DNA of 64,000 nt from Mesonia profundi (GTDB taxonomy: Bacteria; Bacteroidota; Bacteroidia; Flavobacteriales; Flavobacteriaceae), in contig NZ_JAVHUL010000010.1 in NCBI RefSeq assembly GCF_031085155.1, forward strand, positions 28,100 to 92,099, in the 5' to 3' direction. The notes beneath the pieces were generated by a model, which saw only the letters and a list, made by a program, of their open reading frames with translations, did no database searches and was not told the origin of the DNA. Positions within the stretch are counted from its first letter, which is position 1. Every line of letters begins with the position of its first letter. This document shows, one piece after another, positions 1 to 7,244 of this stretch. The position numbers were made by a program, and so were the translations under genes.

Positions 1-144
1 TTCTGCAGGTATTGGTCCTTGTTCGTCCTTATTTTCTTGAAAGTACGATCGAATCCCTGTGATGGCCAGTAGGACAAGAACGACATAAGGCAATATTTTC
101 TTTAAGCGAGATTTGTTTTTGCCTTTGTAATTTTGTTGTTTCAT
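1..144 (-). CDS. N-terminus of an unidentified membrane-anchored protein (cut by window edge)
   Basis: The reverse strand reads 48 codons from an ATG at 144 to the window edge without a stop. The first 17 residues are rich in Lys, Arg, Gln and Asn. A hydrophobic stretch (about residues 18-31, LPYVVLVLLAITG) follows, then a polar segment. This fits a single-pass inner-membrane anchor with its body in the periplasm, or a long uncleaved signal. It lies 18 bp downstream of the CotH-family gene on the same strand, so the two are probably co-transcribed. The family cannot be told from 48 residues. Confidence 0.6.
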   Translation of the reverse strand, partial: MKQQNYKGKNKSRLKKILPYVVLVLLAITGIRSYFQENKDEQGPIPAE

Positions 145-162
145 AATTTATGTAAATGTTTT

Positions 163-1419
163 TTATAGTCCAGACACGTAGGTGTCTAAATAATTTGCTC
201 TAGCATCTAGCCATTGGAGTACTCGTTGCAAATCAGCCTCTGAATTACCAGTAGCATCTCTTAATCCCCATCTTTCATAATCTTTGCTGGCTGCTTGTTC
301 CACTATTTTGGCATATTCTTTTATGTGTTTCTTTAGCTCACTGTATTTATGAGCTCTAAACCAATTCCAACGCTCTTTAAACAAAATTTGCATATGAGGA
401 TCTTCCATAAACTTGCTAAAGAATTTAGTGCCGGCCAAGGCAGAACTGCTGTCTAAAAACAACGGAGTCTGGGTCGTATTTTCTCTAAAGTGTTCTTGAT
501 TTTCGCTATAACCAAAACCCCAATCAAAATCCCATATTATTCCCATGCTATATTTTCCGCCAGCGGTTTTATGAATATAGGTACTTTTTGGATGATTGAT
601 TTCGCGATTAAGAGTCAATTGATAAACAATCATATAATTGACATAAGCCAAATCGTCAAAATAGTCCAGGTAGTTATTATTAGGGAATGAGGAATCATAA
701 ACAAGAGATTCCAACTGATTAAAATCTGATTGAACCGCTGTCAATAGCGTTTGTGCTTCTGCTTCAGGCATATCTTCTTTCTTTGGAAATTTGATCATTA
801 CCGGCAAATCATAATGTTCCGATTTAAACTGTAAAGCTTCATCAAAATAAGTATCTAGCTCTAGTAATAACCCATCCTCTCCAACATCAATGCGTTGATA
901 ACTAACTCCTTTGTGTTCGGTAAATACATAAAAACCTCGGTCTTGACCATTGACAGTCAATTCAATTGGGATCATATGATTGGTAAAAGGCATCTCTAGT
1001 AAATGTGCAGTTTTATAGGGTATGGAATTCATCAATAAGCTTCCGTCAAGGTAATTTGCCAGTAAAATCCATTTTTTATAAGCAGGCAAATCCATTAGGG
1101 GAGAAGCTGAATTCAGCTTTAATTTAAAAGATTTTTTGGGCAGGTTAAACCATGAGAAATTTCCTCTACCTCTAATTTTAGTGCGCCCTTCATAATTTGG
1201 AAATTCATCATTCCCTTCAATAACTAAATCCCCCTCTAGATAATTTTCTTTTGAAGTGATGCTGTCATGATTATCGGTATCAATATAAAAATGCGGGATT
1301 CTGGGGGTGACTTCTTCTTCGTCACTTTCATCATTTGTTGAGACGGGGAGATCTTTTTCACAAGAAATAAATAATCCCGAAAACAGAAAGGCGAAAATAA
1401 AAATGCTTCTTTTAAACAT
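163..1419 (-). CDS. CotH kinase family lipoprotein
   Basis: This 418-residue protein has a lipoprotein signal (residues 1-20, lipidated Cys20 after FIS). An acidic Asp/Glu-rich segment around residues 30-37 resembles the export tag of surface lipoproteins in Bacteroidota. The body has CotH-family landmarks: an R-G-R-G-N segment near residue 84, the stretch VNGQDRGFYVFTEH in the middle, and IIWDFDWGFG, whose acidic residues match the metal/nucleotide site of the atypical CotH kinase fold. CotH proteins phosphorylate secreted proteins in spore formers; in Bacteroidota their substrates are unknown. Family assignment is fairly sure, the cellular role is not. Confidence 0.8.
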   Translation of the reverse strand: MFKRSIFIFAFLFSGLFISCEKDLPVSTNDESDEEEVTPRIPHFYIDTDNHDSITSKENYLEGDLVIEGNDEFPNYEGRTKIRGRGNFSWFNLPKKSFKLKLNSASPLMDLPAYKKWILLANYLDGSLLMNSIPYKTAHLLEMPFTNHMIPIELTVNGQDRGFYVFTEHKGVSYQRIDVGEDGLLLELDTYFDEALQFKSEHYDLPVMIKFPKKEDMPEAEAQTLLTAVQSDFNQLESLVYDSSFPNNNYLDYFDDLAYVNYMIVYQLTLNREINHPKSTYIHKTAGGKYSMGIIWDFDWGFGYSENQEHFRENTTQTPLFLDSSSALAGTKFFSKFMEDPHMQILFKERWNWFRAHKYSELKKHIKEYAKIVEQAASKDYERWGLRDATGNSEADLQRVLQWLDARANYLDTYVSGL

Positions 1420-1668
1420 AATTTAAAATGATATGAAAAAAATAGTACGACCTAATTAGGTAAATGTAATTTAAAATATTAAAAAATTTGTTCTTTAATG
1501 CCACGTAACTCATTTCAAACTAAGACAATTCCAAGATATAGGCATTGATTTAACTTTAGAATAAAAAATAAAATGCTACTGAAATAGTTCTACTCCAATT
1601 CAGATCGAATTGATCGAAATTTGGTTCAGGGAGATGGCTTGTAAATTCAAATTCCAAAAATTTGTCCG

Positions 1669-1676
1669 TACTTTTG
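1669..1676 (+). promoter_or_regulatory. Candidate -7 element upstream of queG
   Basis: TACTTTTG matches the Bacteroidota -7 consensus TAnnTTTG and lies 28 bp before the TTG start of queG. I see no TTG at the usual 17-23 bp distance upstream, so support is only partial. Confidence 0.4.
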
Positions 1677-1704
1677 TCAGCTTAGCACCCAAAACTCCAA
1701 ACCC

Positions 1705-2634
1705 TTGTCTAACGCCGAAAAATATTCTAAACTTATTAAAGCCGAAGCAAAACGCTTAGGGTTTATGTCTTGCGGCATCAGTAAAGCAGGGTTTTTAGAA
1801 GAAGAAGCGCCGCGTTTAGAAGATTACTTGAACAATAATAGACACGGAGAGATGAAATGGCTGGAGAATCATTTTGACAAACGGCTCGATCCTACAGTAC
1901 TCGTACCCGGAGCCAAAAGTGTGGTGTCATTGTTGCTGAATTATTATCCAGAAGAGCAACAAGGTGGCGATACGTATAAAATTAGTAAATACGCCTACGG
2001 AAGAGATTATCATTTTGTAATAAAGGACAAACTTAAAGCTTTGCTTTCCCACATCCGCGAAGAAATTGGAGAGGTGGGAGGACGTGCCTTTGTAGATTCT
2101 GCTCCGGTGATGGATAAAGCTTGGGCCGCAAAAAGTGGTTTAGGTTGGGTTGGTAAACACACGCTGTTGTTGTCTAAAAAAACCGGTTCGTTTTATTGCG
2201 TAGCCGAATTGATTATCGATTTGGATTTAGAATATGACACTCCAGTAACCGACCACTGCGGAACCTGCACTGCCTGCATCGATGCCTGTCCTACCGATGC
2301 CATTTATGAGCCTTATAAAGTAGATGGGAGTAAATGTATTTCGTATTATACCATCGAATTAAAAAATGAAATTCCCATTTCGGAACGAGGAAAGTTTGAC
2401 GATTGGATGTTTGGTTGTGATATCTGCCAGGATGTTTGTCCGTGGAATCGCTTCTCCCAATCCCACAAGGAACCGCTTTTTGATCCGCATCCAGATCTGC
2501 TTCAGATGGATAAAAAAGATTGGGAAGAACTCACGCAAGAAACTTTTGGAAAGATTTTTCAAAAATCTGCCGTCAAGCGGACAAAATTTGCGGGTTTAAA
2601 AAGAAATATCGACTTCTTGAAAGAGGGAAATTAG
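1705..2634 (+). CDS. queG: Epoxyqueuosine reductase QueG
   Basis: QueG carries out the last step of queuosine synthesis, a cobalamin-dependent reduction of epoxyqueuosine in tRNA. The 309-residue protein has the family's catalytic segment [11 protein letters not shown] with Asp131 and the GLGWVGKH stretch. Two [4Fe-4S] motifs follow: [12 protein letters not shown] (Cys185, 188, 191, 195), and Cys211 with CDICQDVCP (Cys238, 241, 245). The length is a little short of enzymes that carry a C-terminal HEAT repeat. The start is TTG, because no in-frame ATG precedes the conserved N-terminus. The frame stays open for 48 codons after the TAG stop and encodes a pentapeptide repeat, described separately. 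Confidence 0.95.
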   Translation: MSNAEKYSKLIKAEAKRLGFMSCGISKAGFLEEEAPRLEDYLNNNRHGEMKWLENHFDKRLDPTVLVPGAKSVVSLLLNYYPEEQQGGDTYKISKYAYGRDYHFVIKDKLKALLSHIREEIGEVGGRAFVDSAPVMDKAWAAKSGLGWVGKHTLLLSKKTGSFYCVAELIIDLDLEYDTPVTDHCGTCTACIDACPTDAIYEPYKVDGSKCISYYTIELKNEIPISERGKFDDWMFGCDICQDVCPWNRFSQSHKEPLFDPHPDLLQMDKKDWEELTQETFGKIFQKSAVKRTKFAGLKRNIDFLKEGN

Positions 2635-2781
2635 GAGATAGACGGTTTTGTGCAAGACTTTTGGAAACACGACGGTTGGAAACATGACTTATGGAAACAC
2701 GACGCTTGGAAACACGACTTTTGGAAACACGAAGGTTCGAGACACGACTTTTTGATGCACGACGGTTTGATGCAAGACTAA
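2635..2781 (+). repeat. Nine 15-bp tandem repeats in the queG reading frame
   Basis: Nine units of exactly 15 bp run from 2641 to 2775, each starting GAC or GAA. The best-conserved unit is GACTTTTGGAAACAC. Units alternate at bases 4-6 between TTT/TTA and GGT/GCT, which gives a 30-bp higher-order period. Read in the queG frame after its TAG stop, they give 48 sense codons with the theme Asp-X-Trp-Lys-His, ending at TAA 2779-2781. The edge units are more degenerate than the middle ones. It could be a non-coding minisatellite, or a peptide extension reached only by readthrough or through a mutated stop. The repeat structure is certain; translation is not. Confidence 0.9.
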
Positions 2782-2817
2782 AAAAAACGCTCTTCCAAAA
2801 CGCAACATCCAGAGAAC

Positions 2818-2870
2818 TGTCATCCTGAACCTGTCCGTACTATTCAGGCGGGTTTAGTTCAGGATCTCAT
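2818..2870. repeat. Interspersed palindromic element with ATCCTGAAC ends
   Basis: The arms ATCCTGAAC (2822-2830) and GTTCAGGAT (2857-2865) are perfect inverted repeats around a 26-base centre that contains a second CAGG-rich stretch. Related GTCATCCTGAAC...TTCAGGATCT palindromes are, to my knowledge, common in intergenic regions of flavobacterial genomes. It lies between the queG repeat array and the sigma factor gene and has no open frame. Confidence 0.6.
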
Positions 2871-2974
2871 GAAGATGTACTTAAATCATACAATAGTATT
2901 TCGTTCCAATTAAAAATATTTTCAAAAAGTTGTAATAAATTCATCTTTCCATCACTAACTAAGAAAAGGAAGCT

Positions 2975-3469
2975 TTGAGTAAAGATTTTTATACACAGTT
3001 CATTTTACCCTACGCTGGGATTATTATTAAGATTTGTCGGGCTTATACCGATAATGAAGAAGACTTTCAGGATTACTACCAAGAGGTATGTCTGCAGTTA
3101 TGGAAAAGTCGAGATAATTTTAAGGGAGAATCCAAATGGTCTACTTGGGTGTACCGCATTTCGCTTAATGTTTCACTTTCCTTGCTTAGAAAAGATAAAA
3201 AAATCAGTAAGAAGAGTGTCGCCTTACTAGCGATAGAAGAGGAGCAAAAGCCTGCATCAAATCCATTTCAGGAAGAATCTTTAAAACTGCTTTATCAAGC
3301 CATCAAAAAACTTTCAGAAGTAGATCGTGCGATTATATTGCTTTACCTAGAAGAAAAATCCTATCAAGAAATAGCCGAAATCATGGGCTTGTCCCCAACC
3401 AACATCGGCGTTAAAATTAACCGAATCAAGAAAAAATTAAAAACCTTACTTTATGGAAAAGTCTATTGA
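2975..3469 (+). CDS. ECF-type RNA polymerase sigma factor
   Basis: This 164-residue protein has the two-domain plan of extracytoplasmic-function sigma factors. Region 2 (about residues 20-75) contains YYQEVCLQLWKS and WSTWVYRISLNVSLSLLRK, which contact core polymerase and the -10 region. Region 4 (about residues 110-160) contains the helix-turn-helix YQEIAEIMGLSPTNIGVKINRIKKKLK. The start is TTG at 2975, just after AAGAAAAGGA. The next gene overlaps its end by 17 bp and encodes a membrane protein, the usual arrangement of a sigma factor with a membrane-bound regulator. The inducing signal and target genes are unknown. Confidence 0.9.
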   Translation: MSKDFYTQFILPYAGIIIKICRAYTDNEEDFQDYYQEVCLQLWKSRDNFKGESKWSTWVYRISLNVSLSLLRKDKKISKKSVALLAIEEEQKPASNPFQEESLKLLYQAIKKLSEVDRAIILLYLEEKSYQEIAEIMGLSPTNIGVKINRIKKKLKTLLYGKVY

Positions 3470-4061
3470 AAACATTTGGAAAGAAGGCTTTGAATCTGAA
3501 GCAAAACTCTCGTCTCCCGTTATTTCCAATTTGTACAAGAAAAAATCGAAGCTGGTGATTCAGCAGATTAATAGCAAATCAAAAAAAGATAACCTAAGTC
3601 TTATTCCTGTAGCGCTTATTATTTTTGGAATTCTTGCTTTTATGGGCGAAATGATTATAGGCATATATGTTGTGATCCTAATTACTACACTGTTTTTTGT
3701 GAATAAAGAAATGCTGAAAGATCTTGAAACTGTAGACACAAAAGATAATACCTATTCCTATCTTTTAAATTACAAGAATCAGGTAAAAAAAATCATGAAA
3801 TATTCTACCTGGATTGCGGGATTTGGACTCCCACTAGCGATTCTTCCCGCTTACTGGATGTTTTTTGAAGACAGCAAAATCATGGCTAAATTTAATACAC
3901 TCCATTTAGGAATGGAAATTTTGATTGTTATGGGCTTGGCATTACTTCTTTCCGCAATCGCGATTTTGGGTTATCGCTTGAGTACACAAGTGGTGTATGG
4001 CAGTTTATTAGAAAAGTTAGAGAATACTATTGAAGATATGGAGGAGTTGATGGAGACTTAA
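3453..4061 (+). CDS. Four-helix membrane protein, probable sigma-factor regulator
   Basis: I do not recognise a named domain in this 202-residue protein. A soluble N-terminal part of about 48 residues is followed by four predicted membrane helices (about 50-66, 68-84, 115-135 and 150-175) and a short acidic C-terminal tail. The start lies inside the last codons of the ECF sigma gene, so the two are translationally coupled. A cytoplasmic N-terminal domain plus membrane helices fits an anti-sigma factor that holds the sigma factor at the membrane. That role is inferred only from position and topology. Confidence 0.7.
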   Translation: MEKSIENIWKEGFESEAKLSSPVISNLYKKKSKLVIQQINSKSKKDNLSLIPVALIIFGILAFMGEMIIGIYVVILITTLFFVNKEMLKDLETVDTKDNTYSYLLNYKNQVKKIMKYSTWIAGFGLPLAILPAYWMFFEDSKIMAKFNTLHLGMEILIVMGLALLLSAIAILGYRLSTQVVYGSLLEKLENTIEDMEELMET

Positions 4062-4236
4062 AAAGTAGGACTTGCTTTCTTTAGGAAACGGAAATACTTC
4101 CGTAAAGAATTATAATTTGTAGGAAGGATGACTTCTTAAATGTTGTTAGAAGGTGTGATATAAAGTCTAAATCCGACTTTCTCTTCATTTCGTAAAAAGT
4201 ATTTTGTTTTTATAGACCTCAAAAAACAAAGCTTGT

Positions 4237-4244
4237 TATATTTG
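4237..4244 (+). promoter_or_regulatory. Candidate -7 element upstream of malic enzyme
   Basis: TATATTTG matches TAnnTTTG exactly and ends 24 bp before the ATG of the malic enzyme gene. No clear TTG is found 17-23 bp upstream. Confidence 0.45.
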
Positions 4245-4268
4245 TAGGAAAGCAAAAAAAATAACAAG

Positions 4269-6572
4269 ATGACCAGTAACGAAAGAAAAAGAAGAGAAGC
4301 TTTAGTGTACCACGCCAAGCCGAAGCCTGGTAAAATAGAAGTAGTGCCTACCAAAAAATATGCAACTCAAAGAGATTTAGCATTAGCTTACTCTCCTGGT
4401 GTGGCCGCCCCTTGTTTAGAGATTGAAAAAGATAAAAATAACAGTTATAAATATACTGCTAAAGGAAATTTAGTCGCAGTAATTTCTAATGGTACTGCTG
4501 TGTTGGGTTTAGGCGACATAGGAGCAGAAGCCTCTAAGCCCGTGATGGAAGGGAAGGGACTTTTGTTTAAAATTTTTGCCGATATCGATGTGTTTGATAT
4601 TGAGGTAGATACAAAAAATGTGGAAGAGTTTATTGCTACAGTAAAAAATATAGCTCCTACCTTTGGCGGAATTAATTTAGAAGACATTAAAGCTCCCGAA
4701 GCTTTTGAAATAGAAAGAAGACTTAAAGAAGAGTTAGATATCCCCGTGATGCACGATGATCAACACGGGACCGCAATTATTTCCGCTGCAGCGCTATTAA
4801 ACGCTGTAGAATTAGCAGGTAAAAAAATGGAGGAGGTAAGAATCGTCGTAAGTGGCGCCGGTGCTGCCGCAGTTTCTTGTACCAGATTATACAAATCTTT
4901 TGGAGCTAAAGCAGAAAATATTGTGATGCTCGATAGTAAGGGAGTAATTAGAGAGGATAGAGAAAACTTAACCGACGAAAAGCGAGAATTTGCATCTCAT
5001 AGAAAAATAGATATTTTAGACGATGCTATGAAAGACGCCGATGTGTTTGTAGGGCTTTCGGTTGCAGATATTGTTACACCAGCGATGTTGCTGACTATGG
5101 CAGATAATCCTATCGTTTTCGCTATGGCCAATCCAGATCCAGAAATCGATTATAATTTGGCTGTGAAAACAAGGAAAGACCTTATTATGGCGACGGGAAG
5201 AAGTGATCATCCTAACCAAGTAAATAATGTACTTGGGTTTCCGTTTATTTTTAGAGGAGCTCTAGATGTTAGAGCGACGAAGATCAACGAAGAAATGAAA
5301 AAAGCAGCGGTACGAGCCTTGGCAAATTTAGCCAAAGAAGCAGTGCCAGAGCAGGTGAATATCGCCTACGGAGAGACTAAACTTAATTTTGGTAGGGATT
5401 ATATTATCCCCAAACCTTTTGATGCTAGATTGCTTACAGAGATTCCTCCTGCTGTAGCCAAAGCTGCTATGGAAAGCGGTGTAGCCAAAGAACCTATTGA
5501 AGATTGGCAGCGTTATGAAGATGAATTGTATGAACGCTTAGGCGGAGATAATAAAATCACCCGATTGATGCTTAATAGAGCTAAAATGAATCCCAAACGT
5601 GTGGTATATGCAGAAGCAGATCATTTAGACGTACTTAAAGCTGCACAAATAAGTAGAGATGAAGGCGTTTGTAAACCTATTTTGCTGGGAAGAAGAGAAG
5701 TGATTTTAGAATTGATGGAAGAGATTGATTTTGAAAATGGAGATGATATTGTAATTATCGATCCAAAATCTGATGAGCAAAAAGAACAAGTGAACGCTTA
5801 CGCGGAAAAATATTGGGAAACGAGTCAGCGTAAAGGAGTTACTTTATACGAAGCTCAAAAGTTATTAAGAGAGCGCAATTATTTTGCTGCGATGATGGTG
5901 AATGCAGGCGATGCAGATGCGCTTTTATCGGGATATTCTAGAGCTTACCCTACCGTAGTTAAACCAATTTTAGATTTAATTGGAATGGCAAAAGGCGTTT
6001 CTAGAATTGCCGCTACCAATCTGATGAATACTTCTAGAGGACCAATATTTATTAGTGATACCTCCATTAACATCAATCCTTCTGCAGGGGATTTAGCTAG
6101 AATCGCAAAAATGACGAGCTACATTATAAAAATGTTTGGAATGGAGCCGGTTATGGCTATGATTTCTTATGCCAATTACGGTTCATCAAATCATCCTGAA
6201 GCTAGAAAAGTAAAAGACGCTGTAGAAATTCTCCACCAGCGAACCCCAGAGTTATTGGTAGATGGGGAATTGCAAGTAGATTTTGCTTTAAATAAAGAAA
6301 TGCTACAAAGCAAGTTTCCGTTTTCAAAATTGGCAGGAAGAAAAGTAAATGCTTTAATTTTTCCTAATTTAGATTCGGCTAACTCTACTTATAAGCTCAT
6401 CAAAGAGCTTAATAAATCTGATTCTATTGGTCCTATTATGATGGGATTAAAGAAGCCTGCACATATTTTACAATTAGGAGCAAGTGTAGAAGAGATGGTG
6501 AATATGACAGCTGTTGCGGTTATCGATGCTCAAGAAAAAGATAAAAAAAGACAAGCGGCATTAAGTATATAG
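4269..6572 (+). CDS. maeB: NADP-dependent malic enzyme with phosphotransacetylase-like domain
   Basis: The enzyme converts malate to pyruvate and CO2 and reduces NADP, supplying NADPH and pyruvate from the citric acid cycle. The 767 residues match the long MaeB type. The N-terminal domain has AYSPGVAAPC with the catalytic Tyr41, Lys96 in EGKG, and metal ligands in NLEDIKAPE and HDDQHGTA (Asp163/164). A Rossmann NADP domain follows (VSGAGAAAVSC). From about residue 430 the protein is phosphate-acetyltransferase-like (NRAKMNPKRVVYAEAD, then SGYSRAYPTVVKPIL). In MaeB proteins this last domain is regulatory rather than an active transferase. It stands alone, with candidate promoters before it and before ruvA. 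Confidence 0.95.
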   Translation: MTSNERKRREALVYHAKPKPGKIEVVPTKKYATQRDLALAYSPGVAAPCLEIEKDKNNSYKYTAKGNLVAVISNGTAVLGLGDIGAEASKPVMEGKGLLFKIFADIDVFDIEVDTKNVEEFIATVKNIAPTFGGINLEDIKAPEAFEIERRLKEELDIPVMHDDQHGTAIISAAALLNAVELAGKKMEEVRIVVSGAGAAAVSCTRLYKSFGAKAENIVMLDSKGVIREDRENLTDEKREFASHRKIDILDDAMKDADVFVGLSVADIVTPAMLLTMADNPIVFAMANPDPEIDYNLAVKTRKDLIMATGRSDHPNQVNNVLGFPFIFRGALDVRATKINEEMKKAAVRALANLAKEAVPEQVNIAYGETKLNFGRDYIIPKPFDARLLTEIPPAVAKAAMESGVAKEPIEDWQRYEDELYERLGGDNKITRLMLNRAKMNPKRVVYAEADHLDVLKAAQISRDEGVCKPILLGRREVILELMEEIDFENGDDIVIIDPKSDEQKEQVNAYAEKYWETSQRKGVTLYEAQKLLRERNYFAAMMVNAGDADALLSGYSRAYPTVVKPILDLIGMAKGVSRIAATNLMNTSRGPIFISDTSININPSAGDLARIAKMTSYIIKMFGMEPVMAMISYANYGSSNHPEARKVKDAVEILHQRTPELLVDGELQVDFALNKEMLQSKFPFSKLAGRKVNALIFPNLDSANSTYKLIKELNKSDSIGPIMMGLKKPAHILQLGASVEEMVNMTAVAVIDAQEKDKKRQAALSI

Positions 6573-6625
6573 CAATTTGATTGTTAAACTAAGAGATTAA
6601 GGTTTCGCTATCTTAATAAATTTCC

Positions 6626-6633
6626 TACATTTG
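6626..6633 (+). promoter_or_regulatory. Candidate -7 element upstream of ruvA
   Basis: TACATTTG fits TAnnTTTG and lies 23 bp before the ruvA ATG in the 84-bp gap after maeB. The -33 region has only a weak TTTC, so this is a moderate call. It would drive the ruvA-sprA-gcvH operon. Confidence 0.45.
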
Positions 6634-6656
6634 AAGTTTTAACGTTTGCTTAACTT

Positions 6657-7238
6657 ATGATAGAATACCTGAAAGGAAAAATGACCCAGAAGAACCCTAC
6701 AGATGTGACTGTAGAGTGCGGAGGAGTTGGGTATTTCTTAAATATATCTTTGCATACTTTTTCTCTCTTGCCAGAAAATGAGAATATTCTTATCTATACG
6801 TATTTACAAGTAAGAGAAGATTCGCATACGCTTTTTGGATTTATGGAAAAGTCTGAGCGGGAGATGTTCAAAAAGCTTATTTCTGTATCGGGAATTGGAG
6901 CAAGTACGGCGAGAACCATGCTTTCTTCTTTGAGTCCGGCGCAAATTGTGGAAGCCATTACGACAGAGAATGTACCAGAGATACAGAGCGTTAAAGGAAT
7001 TGGAGCCAAGACCGCTCAAAGAGTTATTATAGATTTAAAAGATAAATTGGGAGAAATTGATGCTTCGGGGCAAATTTCTACAGTCCAACGCAATAGCCAT
7101 AAAGATGAAGCGTTATCAGCATTAGAAACACTTGGGTATACCAGAAAACAATCTGAGAAACTAGTTTCGAAAATCATCAAAAATGATGAGAGTGCTTCAG
7201 TGGAAACGATAATTAAGCTTGCTTTAAAAAACCTTTAA
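6657..7238 (+). CDS. ruvA: Holliday junction branch migration protein RuvA
   Basis: RuvA binds four-way DNA junctions as a tetramer and positions the RuvB motor for branch migration. The 193-residue protein has the N-terminal OB-fold (about 1-63, opening MIEYLKGKM). Two helix-hairpin-helix motifs follow: VSGIGASTART near residue 80 and VKGIGAKTAQRV near residue 115. The C-terminal RuvB-binding three-helix domain is KDEALSALETLGYTRKQSEKLV. Length is normal. It is followed after 6 bp by sprA, a linkage widely seen in Flavobacteriia, so recombination and gliding/secretion genes are probably co-transcribed. Confidence 0.96.
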   Translation: MIEYLKGKMTQKNPTDVTVECGGVGYFLNISLHTFSLLPENENILIYTYLQVREDSHTLFGFMEKSEREMFKKLISVSGIGASTARTMLSSLSPAQIVEAITTENVPEIQSVKGIGAKTAQRVIIDLKDKLGEIDASGQISTVQRNSHKDEALSALETLGYTRKQSEKLVSKIIKNDESASVETIIKLALKNL

Positions 7239-7244
7239 TATAAA

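Noticed and set aside
4079..4107. Imperfect hairpin after the sigma-factor partner gene
   Set aside because: The stem is short with a bulge and lacks a T run, so it is not called a terminator.
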